Shown here one piece after another: positions 17,323 to 27,350 of a stretch of 55,435 nucleotides of DNA. The stretch is from JAJDFU01 sp964641965 (GTDB lineage: Bacteria; Bacteroidota; Bacteroidia; Chitinophagales; Saprospiraceae). The first letter of the stretch is position 1; every line of letters starts with the position of its first letter. The DNA is taken from the NCBI GenBank assembly GCA_964641965.1, contig CAZXLD010000032.1, positions 1-55,435 on the forward strand, written 5' to 3'. A program made the position numbers and the translations under genes. The notes beneath the pieces are model-generated. The model was not told the origin of the DNA, searched no databases, and saw only the letters and a list, made by a program, of their open reading frames with translations.

Positions 17323-19842
17323 CTAGTCTAATTTTAGAAACCGGTCGCTTAGAATGCTTCCGTCGTCCATTCGGATGCGCACGGTGTAAGTTCCTGAAGG
17401 GAGGTTGCCGGTTTCAATGGTTGTTCTAAATGTTTGAATGCCGGAAGGAATCCGTTGCAATGTCAACACCCGGCCGAGTGGATCAATCACTTCCCAGGAT
17501 AGCCCTTCGCTTTTGCCGGTACGGGTTAGCTCCAGCTGTAAGGGCTGCTTGCCTGCTGGATTGGGAAACAGTTTTAGGTTTGCTTCCTGAGAGATTACCG
17601 GTAGCAGGGAGGTAATGGCATTTTGAATTTCGAGATTGTCGATGGCCCAGCCCCAACCTGCTGCAAATGGATCGGAAAACAAGCGGAACCGAATCAGTAC
17701 TTGATCTTCGGGAGCAAAGTCCCCACTGGAAAATACATCAATTGTCCTATCTCGGTAAAGACTTGGCTCTCCGACGCCTGTCGATATATTCCCTTCAAAT
17801 CCACTGTTATACGTATTCAGCCATTGGAAATCATCCCTTGCATCGTAAGGGGTAATAAAAGGGATCCAATCGTTGGTCCCTACTTTTTTGCCTTCCACAG
17901 CTACAAAATCCCAAAATTCTACATCACCGAAAGAAGTCCCGGGCTCTCCGGGCTCTACCAAAACAATCTCATCAAATTCTATGGTTCCGAGTTCCTCCTT
18001 TAACAGAATTGGAATGGTTAACTCATAGATCAGATTAGTCGTATTGTTGTTCCCTGCCTCTGGATAAGGGTGGGGGGAATGGATGCCAGGAGAATTGAAA
18101 CCATTGGGTTGAGTGATTGAAAAATCACCTGTAAAATCATTGCTTGGAGTGTCGAAGTTATTGATGTACGTAATCACAGTTGCGAGCAATTCTTCAACGG
18201 GAACCTTTACCTCACCAGTCTCTGGAAATATGGCCTCATTACGATTGAGCGATTGATCCACTGCAAAGATCCGATAGCGTAGGGTATCATCTACCTGCAA
18301 ATTGCTGAGTGGTACAGACACGAAGTAAAGATCATCTTCAAATTCATTGTCTTCATCCAGGACCATTTCAAGCGTCTGGCTAGGGCCCTCATTGATGGAG
18401 AAAACAATAAAAACGGAATCTACACCTGTAAATTCATCGCTCACGTTGGCCTCAATTCCAATGGCAGGGTCGGAAACGTTGACTGCATCAGCAGGTTGGT
18501 GAGTAATAACAGGCGCATCTTCGTCAAAGCCAAATTCAAACCCGTAAACGATTTGCTCACCGGTTAGTTGACTCCCCGGATTGGTAATGAGTTCTCGAGA
18601 AGGTGTGGTTTCTATGGAGAAAAAATAGGCCACTTCTTCACTTTCTCCCCTACCTGGAATGAAGGTGGAAAAGGTGGTGCCGTTACCATCGGCTACCAGT
18701 GTTCGAACCGTACTGGTCTGAAAGTCATCAAATGAAAATTCAACCTGAAGAGACTCAAAATCGACTTCCTCGTCTGTCAGGACAATTGCCGTAACCAGCA
18801 GAGAATCCGTTGGGGCTAATTCAAGCGTTTCTTCCGGGAAGTTTTCATAAATAATGGAGGTGGAAGCCCAACCCATATCATTCATCATAGTCAGGGCAAT
18901 GCCGGGATCTCTGGAAATACGGCCCCTTACTGCAAAGGGCGTCATGAGTTCATCCGGGGTATCTGAAAACCGGGTATTATCAAGGTGGCTGATGCTGGAT
19001 CCTCCAGCGAAGTTCGGGGGAGCATATAACTGTGGCTGTGTGGCAATTGAGAAGCTGGAGCTTCTAAAAAACAGATTATTGGAGGTGAGCGCATTTCCCA
19101 ATTCAAGACTTCCATCTGGGAATTGATCGATCAAAAAAATGCCGGCATTATCCACCATGTTGGAGGCATAAATACTGGGACTGCCACTATCTAGTATGGT
19201 TCCTATCCCTGTATCGTCAACGGAGGTGCCGGGAAAAGCGCTAAATCCCATGCCATGAAAAATCTCGTGTAATACGATACTCACAAAATCAAAACGACCT
19301 CCAATGGCTAATGGATTCTCAAAATCAAAATAGAATTGCTGGGCCAGGTTAATGGTCACAAACAGATCAAAATCGTTTCCATTCAGGTTTTGCCCTGTCA
19401 ATTTCTCCACCAGGGCGATGGGGTACCAGCAATCAAAACAAGGTGCTTCCGGCACAAAACGCCTAAAGGAAGCAGGTCCGGCAGAAGCCAAGGTATTGCC
19501 ACCCGTTGCATTTTCGGTTACAAAGATCCGGACCGGTACGGTAGAAGAGAATAGGTCAGATAAAATGGGTAGCGCACCGTTCTCAAAAGCATTTCTAAGA
19601 TCAGAAGGAAAGGATACGGAGGGATCATAAACAACATTGAATTGGATTGGATTATTTCTGGCTTCCCTTCCTTCCCGTTCAAATGGAATGTAGGAATCAC
19701 TTATTCCTTCCACAAATGGACAAACCACCCCTGGATCTTTGGGGTCCATCTTAAATACCTCGTGCTCTCCGACAGCCACCTGACCTATAAGACTAAAGGT
19801 TGAAAAAAACAAGCCAAACAGGCAGCAAAACCATTTTTTCAT
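17323..19842 (-). CDS. T9SS-secreted metalloprotease-like protein, paralogue 2
   Basis: 839 residues, collinear with the neighbouring 841-residue protein over its whole length. Signal peptide FCCLFGLFFSTFSLIGQ; zinc motif HEIFHGMGF (His192, His196), again without a third metzincin His. Shared blocks include AIGGRFDFV, NFDTPSNDFTGDFSITQP, HSPHPYP and VLVEPGEPG. A T9SS type A domain closes the protein (LKLFPNPAGKQPLQLEL...SGTYTVRIRMDDGS). The N-terminal regions carry most of the divergence, which suggests an old tandem duplication with altered substrate preference. Confidence 0.85.
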   Translation of the reverse strand: MKKWFCCLFGLFFSTFSLIGQVAVGEHEVFKMDPKDPGVVCPFVEGISDSYIPFEREGREARNNPIQFNVVYDPSVSFPSDLRNAFENGALPILSDLFSSTVPVRIFVTENATGGNTLASAGPASFRRFVPEAPCFDCWYPIALVEKLTGQNLNGNDFDLFVTINLAQQFYFDFENPLAIGGRFDFVSIVLHEIFHGMGFSAFPGTSVDDTGIGTILDSGSPSIYASNMVDNAGIFLIDQFPDGSLELGNALTSNNLFFRSSSFSIATQPQLYAPPNFAGGSSISHLDNTRFSDTPDELMTPFAVRGRISRDPGIALTMMNDMGWASTSIIYENFPEETLELAPTDSLLVTAIVLTDEEVDFESLQVEFSFDDFQTSTVRTLVADGNGTTFSTFIPGRGESEEVAYFFSIETTPSRELITNPGSQLTGEQIVYGFEFGFDEDAPVITHQPADAVNVSDPAIGIEANVSDEFTGVDSVFIVFSINEGPSQTLEMVLDEDNEFEDDLYFVSVPLSNLQVDDTLRYRIFAVDQSLNRNEAIFPETGEVKVPVEELLATVITYINNFDTPSNDFTGDFSITQPNGFNSPGIHSPHPYPEAGNNNTTNLIYELTIPILLKEELGTIEFDEIVLVEPGEPGTSFGDVEFWDFVAVEGKKVGTNDWIPFITPYDARDDFQWLNTYNSGFEGNISTGVGEPSLYRDRTIDVFSSGDFAPEDQVLIRFRLFSDPFAAGWGWAIDNLEIQNAITSLLPVISQEANLKLFPNPAGKQPLQLELTRTGKSEGLSWEVIDPLGRVLTLQRIPSGIQTFRTTIETGNLPSGTYTVRIRMDDGSILSDRFLKLD

Positions 19843-20206
19843 GGGTTGAAATTGCGTTGAATAGAATTTTTAATTGAAATACACACCCGTACCATCCCTT
19901 TTGAAGGAACTCCATCCAAGGGTTGGCTACACTGGATTACCGGTGCCGGATTAATGTGAAATGGGAACCAAATTGTACAACAAAAAAAGGGCTAAAAACC
20001 AGAATTGTTATAATCTCTCCGATCTAATAACAACAACGTCGGGTTATAGACTAAAATCCTAAGCCGGGCAAAAGTAAAAAGGGATGTATAATATAGGGAA
20101 GAGAAGACGACAACCTTGGAGATAAATCCGGAAAAAGGCAGAATTAGAGTGCCCGGATCAGAAAAAGTAACGTTGCTTTGGCAGGCTCGGATAAAAGTAT
20201 TTTAGC
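19843..20206. other. 364-bp divergent intergenic region
   Basis: Lies between the minus-strand metalloprotease gene and the plus-strand beta-helix lipoprotein gene, so it should hold two divergent promoters. I find no exact TAnnTTTG box, no long inverted repeat and no credible small gene. Confidence 0.4.
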
Positions 20207-22051
20207 ATGTTAATCTCAACAGCGCTTTCGATTTGTTTTTTTCTGGGGTGCCAACTCCTTGGTTGTAATGGATGCGAATCAAATCGCTTGCCCAACTCCA
20301 AATCCGAGTTTAGCATTGAGCAACTCGAAGTGAGTGGCAGTGGAAATCGCTCCCGTATTACCATCCGAGCAGTGGTTCCTCTCTTGGAACCGGATCAATT
20401 GTCCTACCGTATTGAACGTTCGAAAGATGCAGGTCCTTTTTCTGTAATAGAGGATTCCTTCACACCTGCATACTTAATTCCCTACAGTGAGTTCCTGGAT
20501 GACGGCCTGGAGCTGGGTGCTACCTACGCGTATCGCATTACGCCATTGATAGCCGGCAAACCCGCAGGACCTTTCCAGACAGACCAAACGAAATTGGTAG
20601 GGACGGTCTATTATTTCAGCACAAATGGTAAGGACCTCTATCATGGGAAATCCCCGGAGGCTCCCAAAGCAACCCTGGAGGCGCTGTTTGGATTGGGGCT
20701 GAAAGCAGGAGATATGGTTCGGTTTCATTCCGGAGAAACCTTTTCTACTTCGAAAACCCAATTTTGGGATGGACTTGGTGCGGGTACAGCCGAAAATCCA
20801 ATCACCATTACTTCTTATGGCGAAGGGGAAAAACCAGTTTTTCAGATTAGGGATAATCGAGGAATATCTCTGCGTAACACTCATGATTGGACCCTGGATA
20901 ACCTGAAACTTTCCGGGGCTAGAAAGACCCAGTTGGAAGTGTATGCCACCAATAGCGGCAGCAACACCTATAACATCAAATTGCTTCGGCTGGAGGTAGA
21001 TGGAAAAGGCGCAGAGCCAGGCCATCCCAACGTTAACTTCCATGTAGAGGGAAAGGCGGTCCTGGGTCCGCCATCTACCCAAAAACATCATATCGATAAG
21101 GTGGAAGTGGCCAACTCCACATTTCGAAATGCCGGGAATAGAAGCGGCAACAGCGATGCAATTAGACTATGGGCCGTCCGTTCCCGGGGGCATGTGCATC
21201 ACAATTCATTTTATGGAAACGGAGCTGAAGCCTGTGATATAGCCGGTGGGGCAGATCATATTTTTGAATACAATTATGTGGATGGCGAATGGGTGGACTG
21301 GAGTACAGGGAGCAAAGCCCATGGCCAATACTATCCTTTAGAACGAGTACTATACCGGTTTAACATCATTCGAAATTGTCGAAACAATGCCCTCTCCCTC
21401 CAGGATAGCCAGGATGGATGGGTTTATCATAATACGGTCGATATGCCCGACCACGGATACGGCGTCTTCTTTTTTTATGGCAAAAATTATTCAGACCAAC
21501 ATCCTCAAATCATTAAGAATAATCGGGTGTTCAATAACATATTTCGGGGTGGTTATGAAGGGTTTGGACCCATGACCGTTTTCCTCAACGGCCAGTTGAC
21601 CGATCCGGCTGGAAAATTTGGAGGACCCATCCGAAGCTATATGGGGACTTCCTGGGAAACAGACGGAAAGGTAACCGGATTGGATCACAATCTGTACAGT
21701 ACGACCAACATAAATCAGGATTGTATCATACGATATGTATATCAAGAATCAGATGGGAGTTATGCAGAAACTTTTCCCGAACGGGGAAAAGGGCTAAAGC
21801 CTGTTTGCGTGTCTAGAAGTTCATTCGACAAGCGGTGGGCACCTTTTCATGCAAATGATCAAATAGGATCGCCCAAATGGAATGCTACCAGCCCAACCGG
21901 CTACTCTTTGAAGGAAGGCTCTCCAGGCGTAAATATGGCCATGAATTTGAATGAGATGCTCCACAAAAACCTTAGAGACTTTTCCAATCGCCCTATTTTG
22001 TACAATGCCAAATCGTCCAATGTAGGCGCCAATGTCTATTGTGCTCCCTGA
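20207..22051 (+). CDS. Lipoprotein with right-handed parallel beta-helix (polysaccharide lyase-like)
   Basis: 614 residues. A short signal with possible lipoboxes (FFLGC or QLLGC) is followed by a fibronectin-III-like domain (~35-140). From ~150 to 480 there are parallel beta-helix repeats rich in Asn/Asp turns (DWTLDNLKLSGA, HVHHNSFYGNGAEACDIAGG, NIIRNCRNNALSLQDSQDGW). Such folds occur in pectate and alginate lyases and in cell-surface adhesion proteins. No family-specific catalytic motif is certain, so the substrate cannot be named. It stands alone, 127 bp before the copper ATPase. Confidence 0.75.
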   Translation: MLISTALSICFFLGCQLLGCNGCESNRLPNSKSEFSIEQLEVSGSGNRSRITIRAVVPLLEPDQLSYRIERSKDAGPFSVIEDSFTPAYLIPYSEFLDDGLELGATYAYRITPLIAGKPAGPFQTDQTKLVGTVYYFSTNGKDLYHGKSPEAPKATLEALFGLGLKAGDMVRFHSGETFSTSKTQFWDGLGAGTAENPITITSYGEGEKPVFQIRDNRGISLRNTHDWTLDNLKLSGARKTQLEVYATNSGSNTYNIKLLRLEVDGKGAEPGHPNVNFHVEGKAVLGPPSTQKHHIDKVEVANSTFRNAGNRSGNSDAIRLWAVRSRGHVHHNSFYGNGAEACDIAGGADHIFEYNYVDGEWVDWSTGSKAHGQYYPLERVLYRFNIIRNCRNNALSLQDSQDGWVYHNTVDMPDHGYGVFFFYGKNYSDQHPQIIKNNRVFNNIFRGGYEGFGPMTVFLNGQLTDPAGKFGGPIRSYMGTSWETDGKVTGLDHNLYSTTNINQDCIIRYVYQESDGSYAETFPERGKGLKPVCVSRSSFDKRWAPFHANDQIGSPKWNATSPTGYSLKEGSPGVNMAMNLNEMLHKNLRDFSNRPILYNAKSSNVGANVYCAP

Positions 22052-22177
22052 CTTTTAAACTAGTGCTTTTACCTGCCCCAATGTATCCGTCCTATATCCC
22101 TTTTGTTGACCTGATTTTGCAGTTCGATCTAATTAAAAGCTGGTTTGTTGTAAGTTAACAGAGACAACAAAATTGAA

Positions 22178-24301
22178 ATGAAGCAAAAAACCGGGGATAA
22201 GGTATTATTACATGTGGATGGGATGGATTGCAATAATTGTGCCACGGGAATCGCTCGTTTTTTATCCCGAAAAGGGCTCGAAGATGTGTATGTCAATTTT
22301 GCGACCAAAGAAGTTCGGTTTCGTTGGGGGGCTTCCAAGCTGGATTTAGATCAGATAAAAGCCGGCATTCAAAAGATGGGATATGTGGTGGTGGATGAAG
22401 AATCCGATAAGACGAATCACACCCTTGCTCGTAAGCTGATCCTCAGTGCAATCTTCACAACTCCCTTGATCGCCCATCATTTACTGATGCTTCTGGGGCT
22501 GGACGTCCCTTTCCTGAATAATCCCTGGACGCAGCTTTTGCTGGCCCTCCCTCCATTTGTTATCGGGGTTCAGTATTTCGGTCGATCAGCCTGGAGTTCG
22601 ATCCGAACCGGTGTGCCCAATATGGATGTGCTCATTTTCATGGGGAGTACAGCCGCCTTTGTATATAGCCTTATCGGATTAGCCTTACAGGAACCGAATT
22701 ACATCTTCTTTGAAACAGCAGCGACTATTATTACGCTGGTGTTATTGGGTAACTGGATTGAGCACCGCGCCATCCAACAGACGACCTCTTCTATCGAACA
22801 ACTCACCAGTCTGCAACCTCAAAAAGCCCGTCGGTTGTTGCCGTCCGGGACGGTGTCAACAATAGACCGCACGGAAATTAGGAAGGGAGACCTACTTTTG
22901 GTCAACGAAGGGGACCAAGTTCCCGCAGATGGTAAGATCACTACAGGAGATGCATTGATTGATGAAAGTATGCTAACCGGCGAAAGTGAACCTGCAGAAA
23001 AGAAAGAAAATAGCCAGGTTTATGGAGGGGCGGTTGTGATACAGGGGCATTTTCAAATGGAAGTGGAGCAAGTAGGACAAAACTCCCTTCTGGGCCAGAT
23101 GATTGAGCTGGTTAAAACAGCACAGCAAGACAAACCGGACATCCAGCGATTGGCCGACCGGATTAGTGCCATCTTTGTTCCCGCAGTGCTACTCATTGCG
23201 ATACTGACACTCCTTGTATCTCATTTTGGGCTTGGTGTCACTTTTAATAATGCCTTGATGCGAGCCATTGCGGTTTTGGTTATTTCCTGCCCTTGTGCTA
23301 TGGGACTGGCTACCCCGACAGCGGTTATGGTTGGGATTGGCCGGATGGCACGAAACGGTATCCTGATAAGGGGAGGTCAAACACTAGAGCTATTTGCTGG
23401 AATCCGACAAATGGTATTTGACAAAACCGGTACGCTCACTTCCGGTCAATTCAATATCAACGAAATCGAATATTTCACCGAAGACCGTGCCAAAGTGCAT
23501 AGCCTGATCCACAAAATTGAACAGCATTCATCTCATCCGATTGCCAAGTCGCTTGTGCGGGAAATGGAAGCCCTCAAAAACGGGTTAGACCTCCAGCTGG
23601 TATCGGTTGATGAGGAGAAAGGGGTGGGTATGACTGCGAAAGATGAATCGGGAAACCTATACCGATTAGGGTCTCAACGGATATTGACCAATGAAGGCAC
23701 GGTAATGCCCGGCCAATTATTCCTTACCCGAAATAATGAGGTACTGGCTCGGATCCAGGTAACGGATCAGTTGCGTCCGAATCTAACCACGATCATGCAG
23801 ACGCTCCAAAGCAATGGGGTAGAGCCTATTATCCTAAGTGGCGACCGAAATGAAAAAGTTCAGGCGCTGGCAAGGGATCTTGGAATTCAAAAAGCCTATG
23901 GCGAACAACTTCCGGCCGACAAGCTCCGTCGTATCGAAAAACTGAATGAACAAGCACCAACTGCCATGGTTGGAGATGGTATCAATGATGCCCCGGCACT
24001 GGCCAAGGCACAGGTTGGAGTCTCACTGAGCGAAGCTTCCCAGGTAGCCATCCAGACTGCCCAGGTTATCCTGCTCAATGGCAAATTGGATCAAATCCTG
24101 GTGGCACTCGGCATAAGCCGTCTAACCCTGGTTACGATTCGGCAAAACCTGTTTTGGGCATTTGCATATAATTTGGTGGCCATACCCATTGCTGCTGCTG
24201 GATTCCTGAACCCAATGTGGGGCGCGCTGTTTATGGCTTTTTCCGATGTGGTGGTCATTGGCAATTCCATCCGACTTCGGTTTCGAAAATTGCCCAAATA
24301 G
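22178..24301 (+). CDS. copA: Cu(I)-exporting P1B-type ATPase
   Basis: Pumps cuprous ions out of the cytoplasm using ATP. 707 residues: an N-terminal heavy-metal-associated domain with MDCNNC, membrane helices, the actuator TGES, the transmembrane metal site CPC (Cys371 and Cys373), the phosphorylated Asp415 in DKTGTLTSG, the nucleotide-binding HP motif SSHPIAKS and the hinge GDGINDAPAL. CPC with a CxxC-type N-domain points to Cu(I) or Ag(I) and not Zn/Cd. No copper chaperone or CueR-like regulator is beside it. Confidence 0.93.
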   Translation: MKQKTGDKVLLHVDGMDCNNCATGIARFLSRKGLEDVYVNFATKEVRFRWGASKLDLDQIKAGIQKMGYVVVDEESDKTNHTLARKLILSAIFTTPLIAHHLLMLLGLDVPFLNNPWTQLLLALPPFVIGVQYFGRSAWSSIRTGVPNMDVLIFMGSTAAFVYSLIGLALQEPNYIFFETAATIITLVLLGNWIEHRAIQQTTSSIEQLTSLQPQKARRLLPSGTVSTIDRTEIRKGDLLLVNEGDQVPADGKITTGDALIDESMLTGESEPAEKKENSQVYGGAVVIQGHFQMEVEQVGQNSLLGQMIELVKTAQQDKPDIQRLADRISAIFVPAVLLIAILTLLVSHFGLGVTFNNALMRAIAVLVISCPCAMGLATPTAVMVGIGRMARNGILIRGGQTLELFAGIRQMVFDKTGTLTSGQFNINEIEYFTEDRAKVHSLIHKIEQHSSHPIAKSLVREMEALKNGLDLQLVSVDEEKGVGMTAKDESGNLYRLGSQRILTNEGTVMPGQLFLTRNNEVLARIQVTDQLRPNLTTIMQTLQSNGVEPIILSGDRNEKVQALARDLGIQKAYGEQLPADKLRRIEKLNEQAPTAMVGDGINDAPALAKAQVGVSLSEASQVAIQTAQVILLNGKLDQILVALGISRLTLVTIRQNLFWAFAYNLVAIPIAAAGFLNPMWGALFMAFSDVVVIGNSIRLRFRKLPK

Positions 24302-24364
24302 TCAAATTGCATACCCAATTTCAATAGGATTACTTCGTTCATATAGTCGCTAGATAATTCGTCT

Positions 24365-25306
24365 ATGGTTTCAGCTAGAATTTGCCTGGTGGTTGCCAGT
24401 GTAGTGTGTTGGACCGGAATGGCTTGCGAAAAAGAGTTTATTCCGGATATTCCCATTGAACCGGCTCAACTGGTAGTGGAAGGTTACATTGAGGCGGGTG
24501 ATCAGCCTAGACCTCCATATGTCTTCCTGACCCGTTCGATTCCTTTCTTTCAGGAACTCGACTCCACGCAACTCAGCAATTTATTTGTTAACGGGGCAGA
24601 GGTTTTTGTGCGCGAAGGAGATCGAGAGATCCAGCTCACTGAGGTTTGTTTATCTTCACTAAGCCCGGAACAGCAGGAATTGGCCCAGGCCTTTTTTGGG
24701 TTCGACCTTCAAGGATCGGGCGTAGATTTTTGCGTTTACATAGATGATTCGTTTAGCATGCTGGGGGAAGTGGGAAAAACCTATGAGCTTGAAGTTCGAT
24801 TCGAAAATCAATTACTCCAAGCTTTTACTACTATAACCTCCCTGGTTCCCTTGGATTCGTTTCAGTTTCAACAGCCACCCGGAGATACCAGTGATTTTCT
24901 GCGGGAACTGGAGGTTTTGCTTCGCGACCCTGCTACTGAAGCAAATTTCTATCGGTATTTTACTCAGATCAATAATGAACCACTTCGAAGTCCTTCCCAA
25001 TCAGTAGTGGATGATGCTTTTTTTAATGGACAGGAATTTCGCTTTCCCCTACCCAAAGCAGATGGTCCGGATGAAGAGTTTGACCTTGAAACTTTTGGGT
25101 TGTACACATTGGGAGACACCGTGTTGATCAAGTGGGTGACTATTGACGAGGCCCATTATAATTTTTGGAATACCCTTGAGTTTAATCGGATTAACCAAGG
25201 CCCTTTCTCCAGTTATACACAAATAGACAATAATATAAATGGAGGGCTAGGAATTTGGGGCGGATACGCGGCCCATTATTATGAATTGATCGTGGAAGAT
25301 GAATAG
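24365..25306 (+). CDS. DUF4249 family lipoprotein
   Basis: 313 residues with a signal and lipobox (TGMACEKEF), then the DUF4249 pattern: PAQLVVEGYIEAGDQPRPPYVFLTRS near the start, NGAEVFVREGDREIQL, GKTYELEVRF and a late Gly-rich NNINGGLGIWGGY. In Bacteroidota these outer-membrane lipoproteins often sit beside TonB-dependent receptors; none is in this window, so this one is an orphan. Function unknown. Confidence 0.85.
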   Translation: MVSARICLVVASVVCWTGMACEKEFIPDIPIEPAQLVVEGYIEAGDQPRPPYVFLTRSIPFFQELDSTQLSNLFVNGAEVFVREGDREIQLTEVCLSSLSPEQQELAQAFFGFDLQGSGVDFCVYIDDSFSMLGEVGKTYELEVRFENQLLQAFTTITSLVPLDSFQFQQPPGDTSDFLRELEVLLRDPATEANFYRYFTQINNEPLRSPSQSVVDDAFFNGQEFRFPLPKADGPDEEFDLETFGLYTLGDTVLIKWVTIDEAHYNFWNTLEFNRINQGPFSSYTQIDNNINGGLGIWGGYAAHYYELIVEDE

Positions 25307-25329
25307 GTGTGCTACCTTTATGATCTTGC

Positions 25330-26031
25330 ATGGAAATCATAAAAAGTCAGAAGACGGCATTGGTAGTTGGTGCTACCGGAATGGTTGGTCGCCAATTGGT
25401 GATCGCCCTGTTAAAGCATCACGCCTATAAAGAGGTAGTTACCTTCGGTAGGAGAGACCTGGATCTTCACCACGACCGATTGAAGCATCATATCCTTGAT
25501 TTTAGACGCTTACCTGATTACAAATCCCTTTTCGAGGGTCACGATCTGTTCCTTAGCATAGGCACTACACGAGCGAAAGCCGGGAGTAAAGAAGCATTTC
25601 TAAGGGTGGATTATGACTATCCGCTCAAGATTGCCCAGTTGGCAAGCGTGCAACAGGTTTTATTGGTTTCATCGGCTGGGGCCGATCCCGATTCCCTGCT
25701 CTTTTATTTACAGGTGAAAGGACAGCTGGAGCATGCTTTGGCTCAACTTCCCCTTTGGGGTTTGCATGTGTTTCGGCCTTCATTCCTGGAAGGGGATCGA
25801 AAAGAGTTTCGGTTGGGCGAAGAAATTGGGACTCGGCTTCTGCGAGGGGCTGATTTTTTATCCGGAGGTAGAGCTGTTCCACCGCGACTAAAACTGGTAG
25901 AAGACGTTACCTTGGCTCGCGCCATGATTGTGGTGGCCCAGGGATTGAAGCCCGGGCTGCGCATATACGAAAATGAAGCCCTGCCGGGTCTGGCTGCGAA
26001 ATGGAAAGGAAACAGCCCGAAAAAGACATAA
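25330..26031 (+). CDS. NAD(P)-binding Rossmann protein, TIP30/HTATIP2-like
   Basis: 233 residues with the N-terminal dinucleotide-binding motif VVGATGMVGRQLV, followed by LFLSIGTTRAKAGS, VSSAGADPDS, YLQVKGQLE and HVFRPSFLEGDR, the layout of short atypical SDR proteins related to TIP30 and YwnB. It is a probable oxidoreductase or NAD(P)-sensing protein with unknown substrate. It starts 24 bp after the DUF4249 stop with a near-consensus TACCTTTA box just ahead, so it may have its own promoter. Confidence 0.85.
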   Translation: MEIIKSQKTALVVGATGMVGRQLVIALLKHHAYKEVVTFGRRDLDLHHDRLKHHILDFRRLPDYKSLFEGHDLFLSIGTTRAKAGSKEAFLRVDYDYPLKIAQLASVQQVLLVSSAGADPDSLLFYLQVKGQLEHALAQLPLWGLHVFRPSFLEGDRKEFRLGEEIGTRLLRGADFLSGGRAVPPRLKLVEDVTLARAMIVVAQGLKPGLRIYENEALPGLAAKWKGNSPKKT

Positions 26032-26078
26032 GAAATTGGTAATGAGGCTACTTTTACGTACCTCCAAGCAACAAATTT

Positions 26079-26429
26079 ATGGAAGAAATAAAGAAGACCA
26101 GCGAAATTCGGATTGAGGTAGGTTTAGATGCTGAGAATGTGCCCAGTCGAATTCAGTGGCAGGCCCAGGATAACCCGGATACTCAAACTCCTGTGGAGTG
26201 TAAGGCATTTTTACTTTCCCTATTCGATAAGGAAAGCCGTGAAACCCTGAAAATCGATCTTTGGACTCAGGAAATGCAGGTCATTGAAATGGATCGATTC
26301 ATTTTCCATACGCTACGCGCCTTGGCCGATACCTACTACAAAGCTACCCAGAATCGGGAATTGGCCAATGAGATGCAGCAGTTCGCACAGCATTTCGGGG
26401 AGCAAACGGAGATTATTCCGAAAGAATAG
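26079..26429 (+). CDS. gldC: Gliding motility protein GldC
   Basis: 116 residues beginning KKTSEIRIEVGLDAENVPSRI, with ALADTYYKATQNRELANEM near the C-terminus, matching the small cytoplasmic GldC family of Bacteroidota. GldC is linked to gliding in Flavobacterium, but its molecular role is not settled. In many genomes it occurs in species that do not visibly glide. No other gld/spr genes are here. A near-consensus box TACTTTTA lies about 25 bp upstream of the ATG. Confidence 0.88.
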   Translation: MEEIKKTSEIRIEVGLDAENVPSRIQWQAQDNPDTQTPVECKAFLLSLFDKESRETLKIDLWTQEMQVIEMDRFIFHTLRALADTYYKATQNRELANEMQQFAQHFGEQTEIIPKE

Positions 26430-26478
26430 GTTTTAAATGTGCGCATCCCGAAATTAGATTTTCATCCCATATTTTCGT

Positions 26479-26486
26479 ATCTTTGC
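26479..26486 (+). promoter_or_regulatory. Bacteroidota -7 box (TATCTTTG) for SRP RNA
   Basis: TATCTTTG matches TAnnTTTG exactly and ends five bases before the predicted 5' end of the SRP RNA. This is the spacing expected for a dedicated promoter. Confidence 0.7.
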
Positions 26487-26489
26487 GGT

Positions 26490-26590
26490 CCGGTGGGCGT
26501 CACACGACCAGCTCCCGCTGAACCCCCCCAGGCCGGAAACGGAGCAAGGGTAGGTAGGTTGAGCGGTGCGATGTGTCCCCACCTTCTTTT
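26490..26590 (+). ncRNA. ffs: Small bacterial signal recognition particle RNA (4.5S type)
   Basis: About 95 nt long. The apical domain IV is visible at 26529-26550: CCAGGCCG, a GAAA tetraloop, then CGGAGCAAGGG. This matches the Ffh-binding core, with the AGCA side of the symmetric loop and a GNRA tetraloop. The outer ends pair (GGTGGG 26492-26497 with CCCACC 26578-26583). A T-rich run (CTTTTTT) follows, acting as the 3' end. It has its own promoter box. It guides Ffh to nascent membrane and exported proteins. Confidence 0.88.
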
Positions 26591-26681
26591 TTCTGCAAAT
26601 CCGGCAGAATTAGCTTTTCTCATATCAATGGCTGTCAAGTGGATTCCGTACCTTTAGGAAACACTAAAAAGCCATTCCCTC

Positions 26682-27350
26682 ATGAAGTTCTTCATCGATA
26701 CCGCAAATCTCGATCAAATCAGCGAAGCCAGAGACCTGGGCATTTTGGACGGGGTTACTACCAACCCTTCTCTAATGGCCAAAGAAGGCATTTCCGGAGA
26801 AGAAAATGTACGTGCCCACTATAAGAAAATCGCGGAGCTAGTCGACGGAGACGTAAGTGCTGAGGTTATCTCAACCGATTTCGAAGGGATCATAGAGGAA
26901 GGGCAACGCCTGGCTGAAATCGCTGAAAATATTGTGGTAAAAGTACCCATGATTAAAGAAGGGGTGAAGGCAATCAGCTATTTTACGGATAAAGGTATTC
27001 CTACCAACTGTACCCTCGTTTTTTCAGCCGGACAAGCTATCCTGGCTGCCAAGGCGGGTGCCACTTATCTTTCTCCCTTTATCGGCCGAATCGATGATAT
27101 CAACTGGGATGGTATGCAACTGATCCGGGATATAGCCGAGATCTATGCAATCCAGGGATACGAGACCGAAATTTTAGCGGCTTCAATTCGTTCTGCCAAA
27201 CACATTGTGGAAGCTGCTAAATCTGGTGCCGACGTGGTTACCTGTCCTCTTAGCTCGATCATGGGCTTGTTCAAGCATCCACTCACAGATATCGGCTTGG
27301 AGAAATTCTTGGCTGACTACAGAAAAGCCAGCCTCGAACAAGTGGGCTAA
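26682..27350 (+). CDS. fsa: Short transaldolase / fructose-6-phosphate aldolase family protein
   Basis: 222 residues, the short (MipB/TalC) class I aldolase form. Motifs: MKFFIDTANLDQISEA, DGVTTNPSLMAKEG, the Schiff-base lysine Lys87 in VVKVPMIKEG, NCTLVFSAGQAILAA and ILAASIRSAKHI. It either transfers dihydroxyacetone units in the pentose phosphate pathway or cleaves fructose 6-phosphate; sequence alone does not settle which. A TACCTTTA box lies about 25 bp before the ATG. Its stop overlaps the convergent phosphorylase gene by four bases. Confidence 0.92.
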   Translation: MKFFIDTANLDQISEARDLGILDGVTTNPSLMAKEGISGEENVRAHYKKIAELVDGDVSAEVISTDFEGIIEEGQRLAEIAENIVVKVPMIKEGVKAISYFTDKGIPTNCTLVFSAGQAILAAKAGATYLSPFIGRIDDINWDGMQLIRDIAEIYAIQGYETEILAASIRSAKHIVEAAKSGADVVTCPLSSIMGLFKHPLTDIGLEKFLADYRKASLEQVG

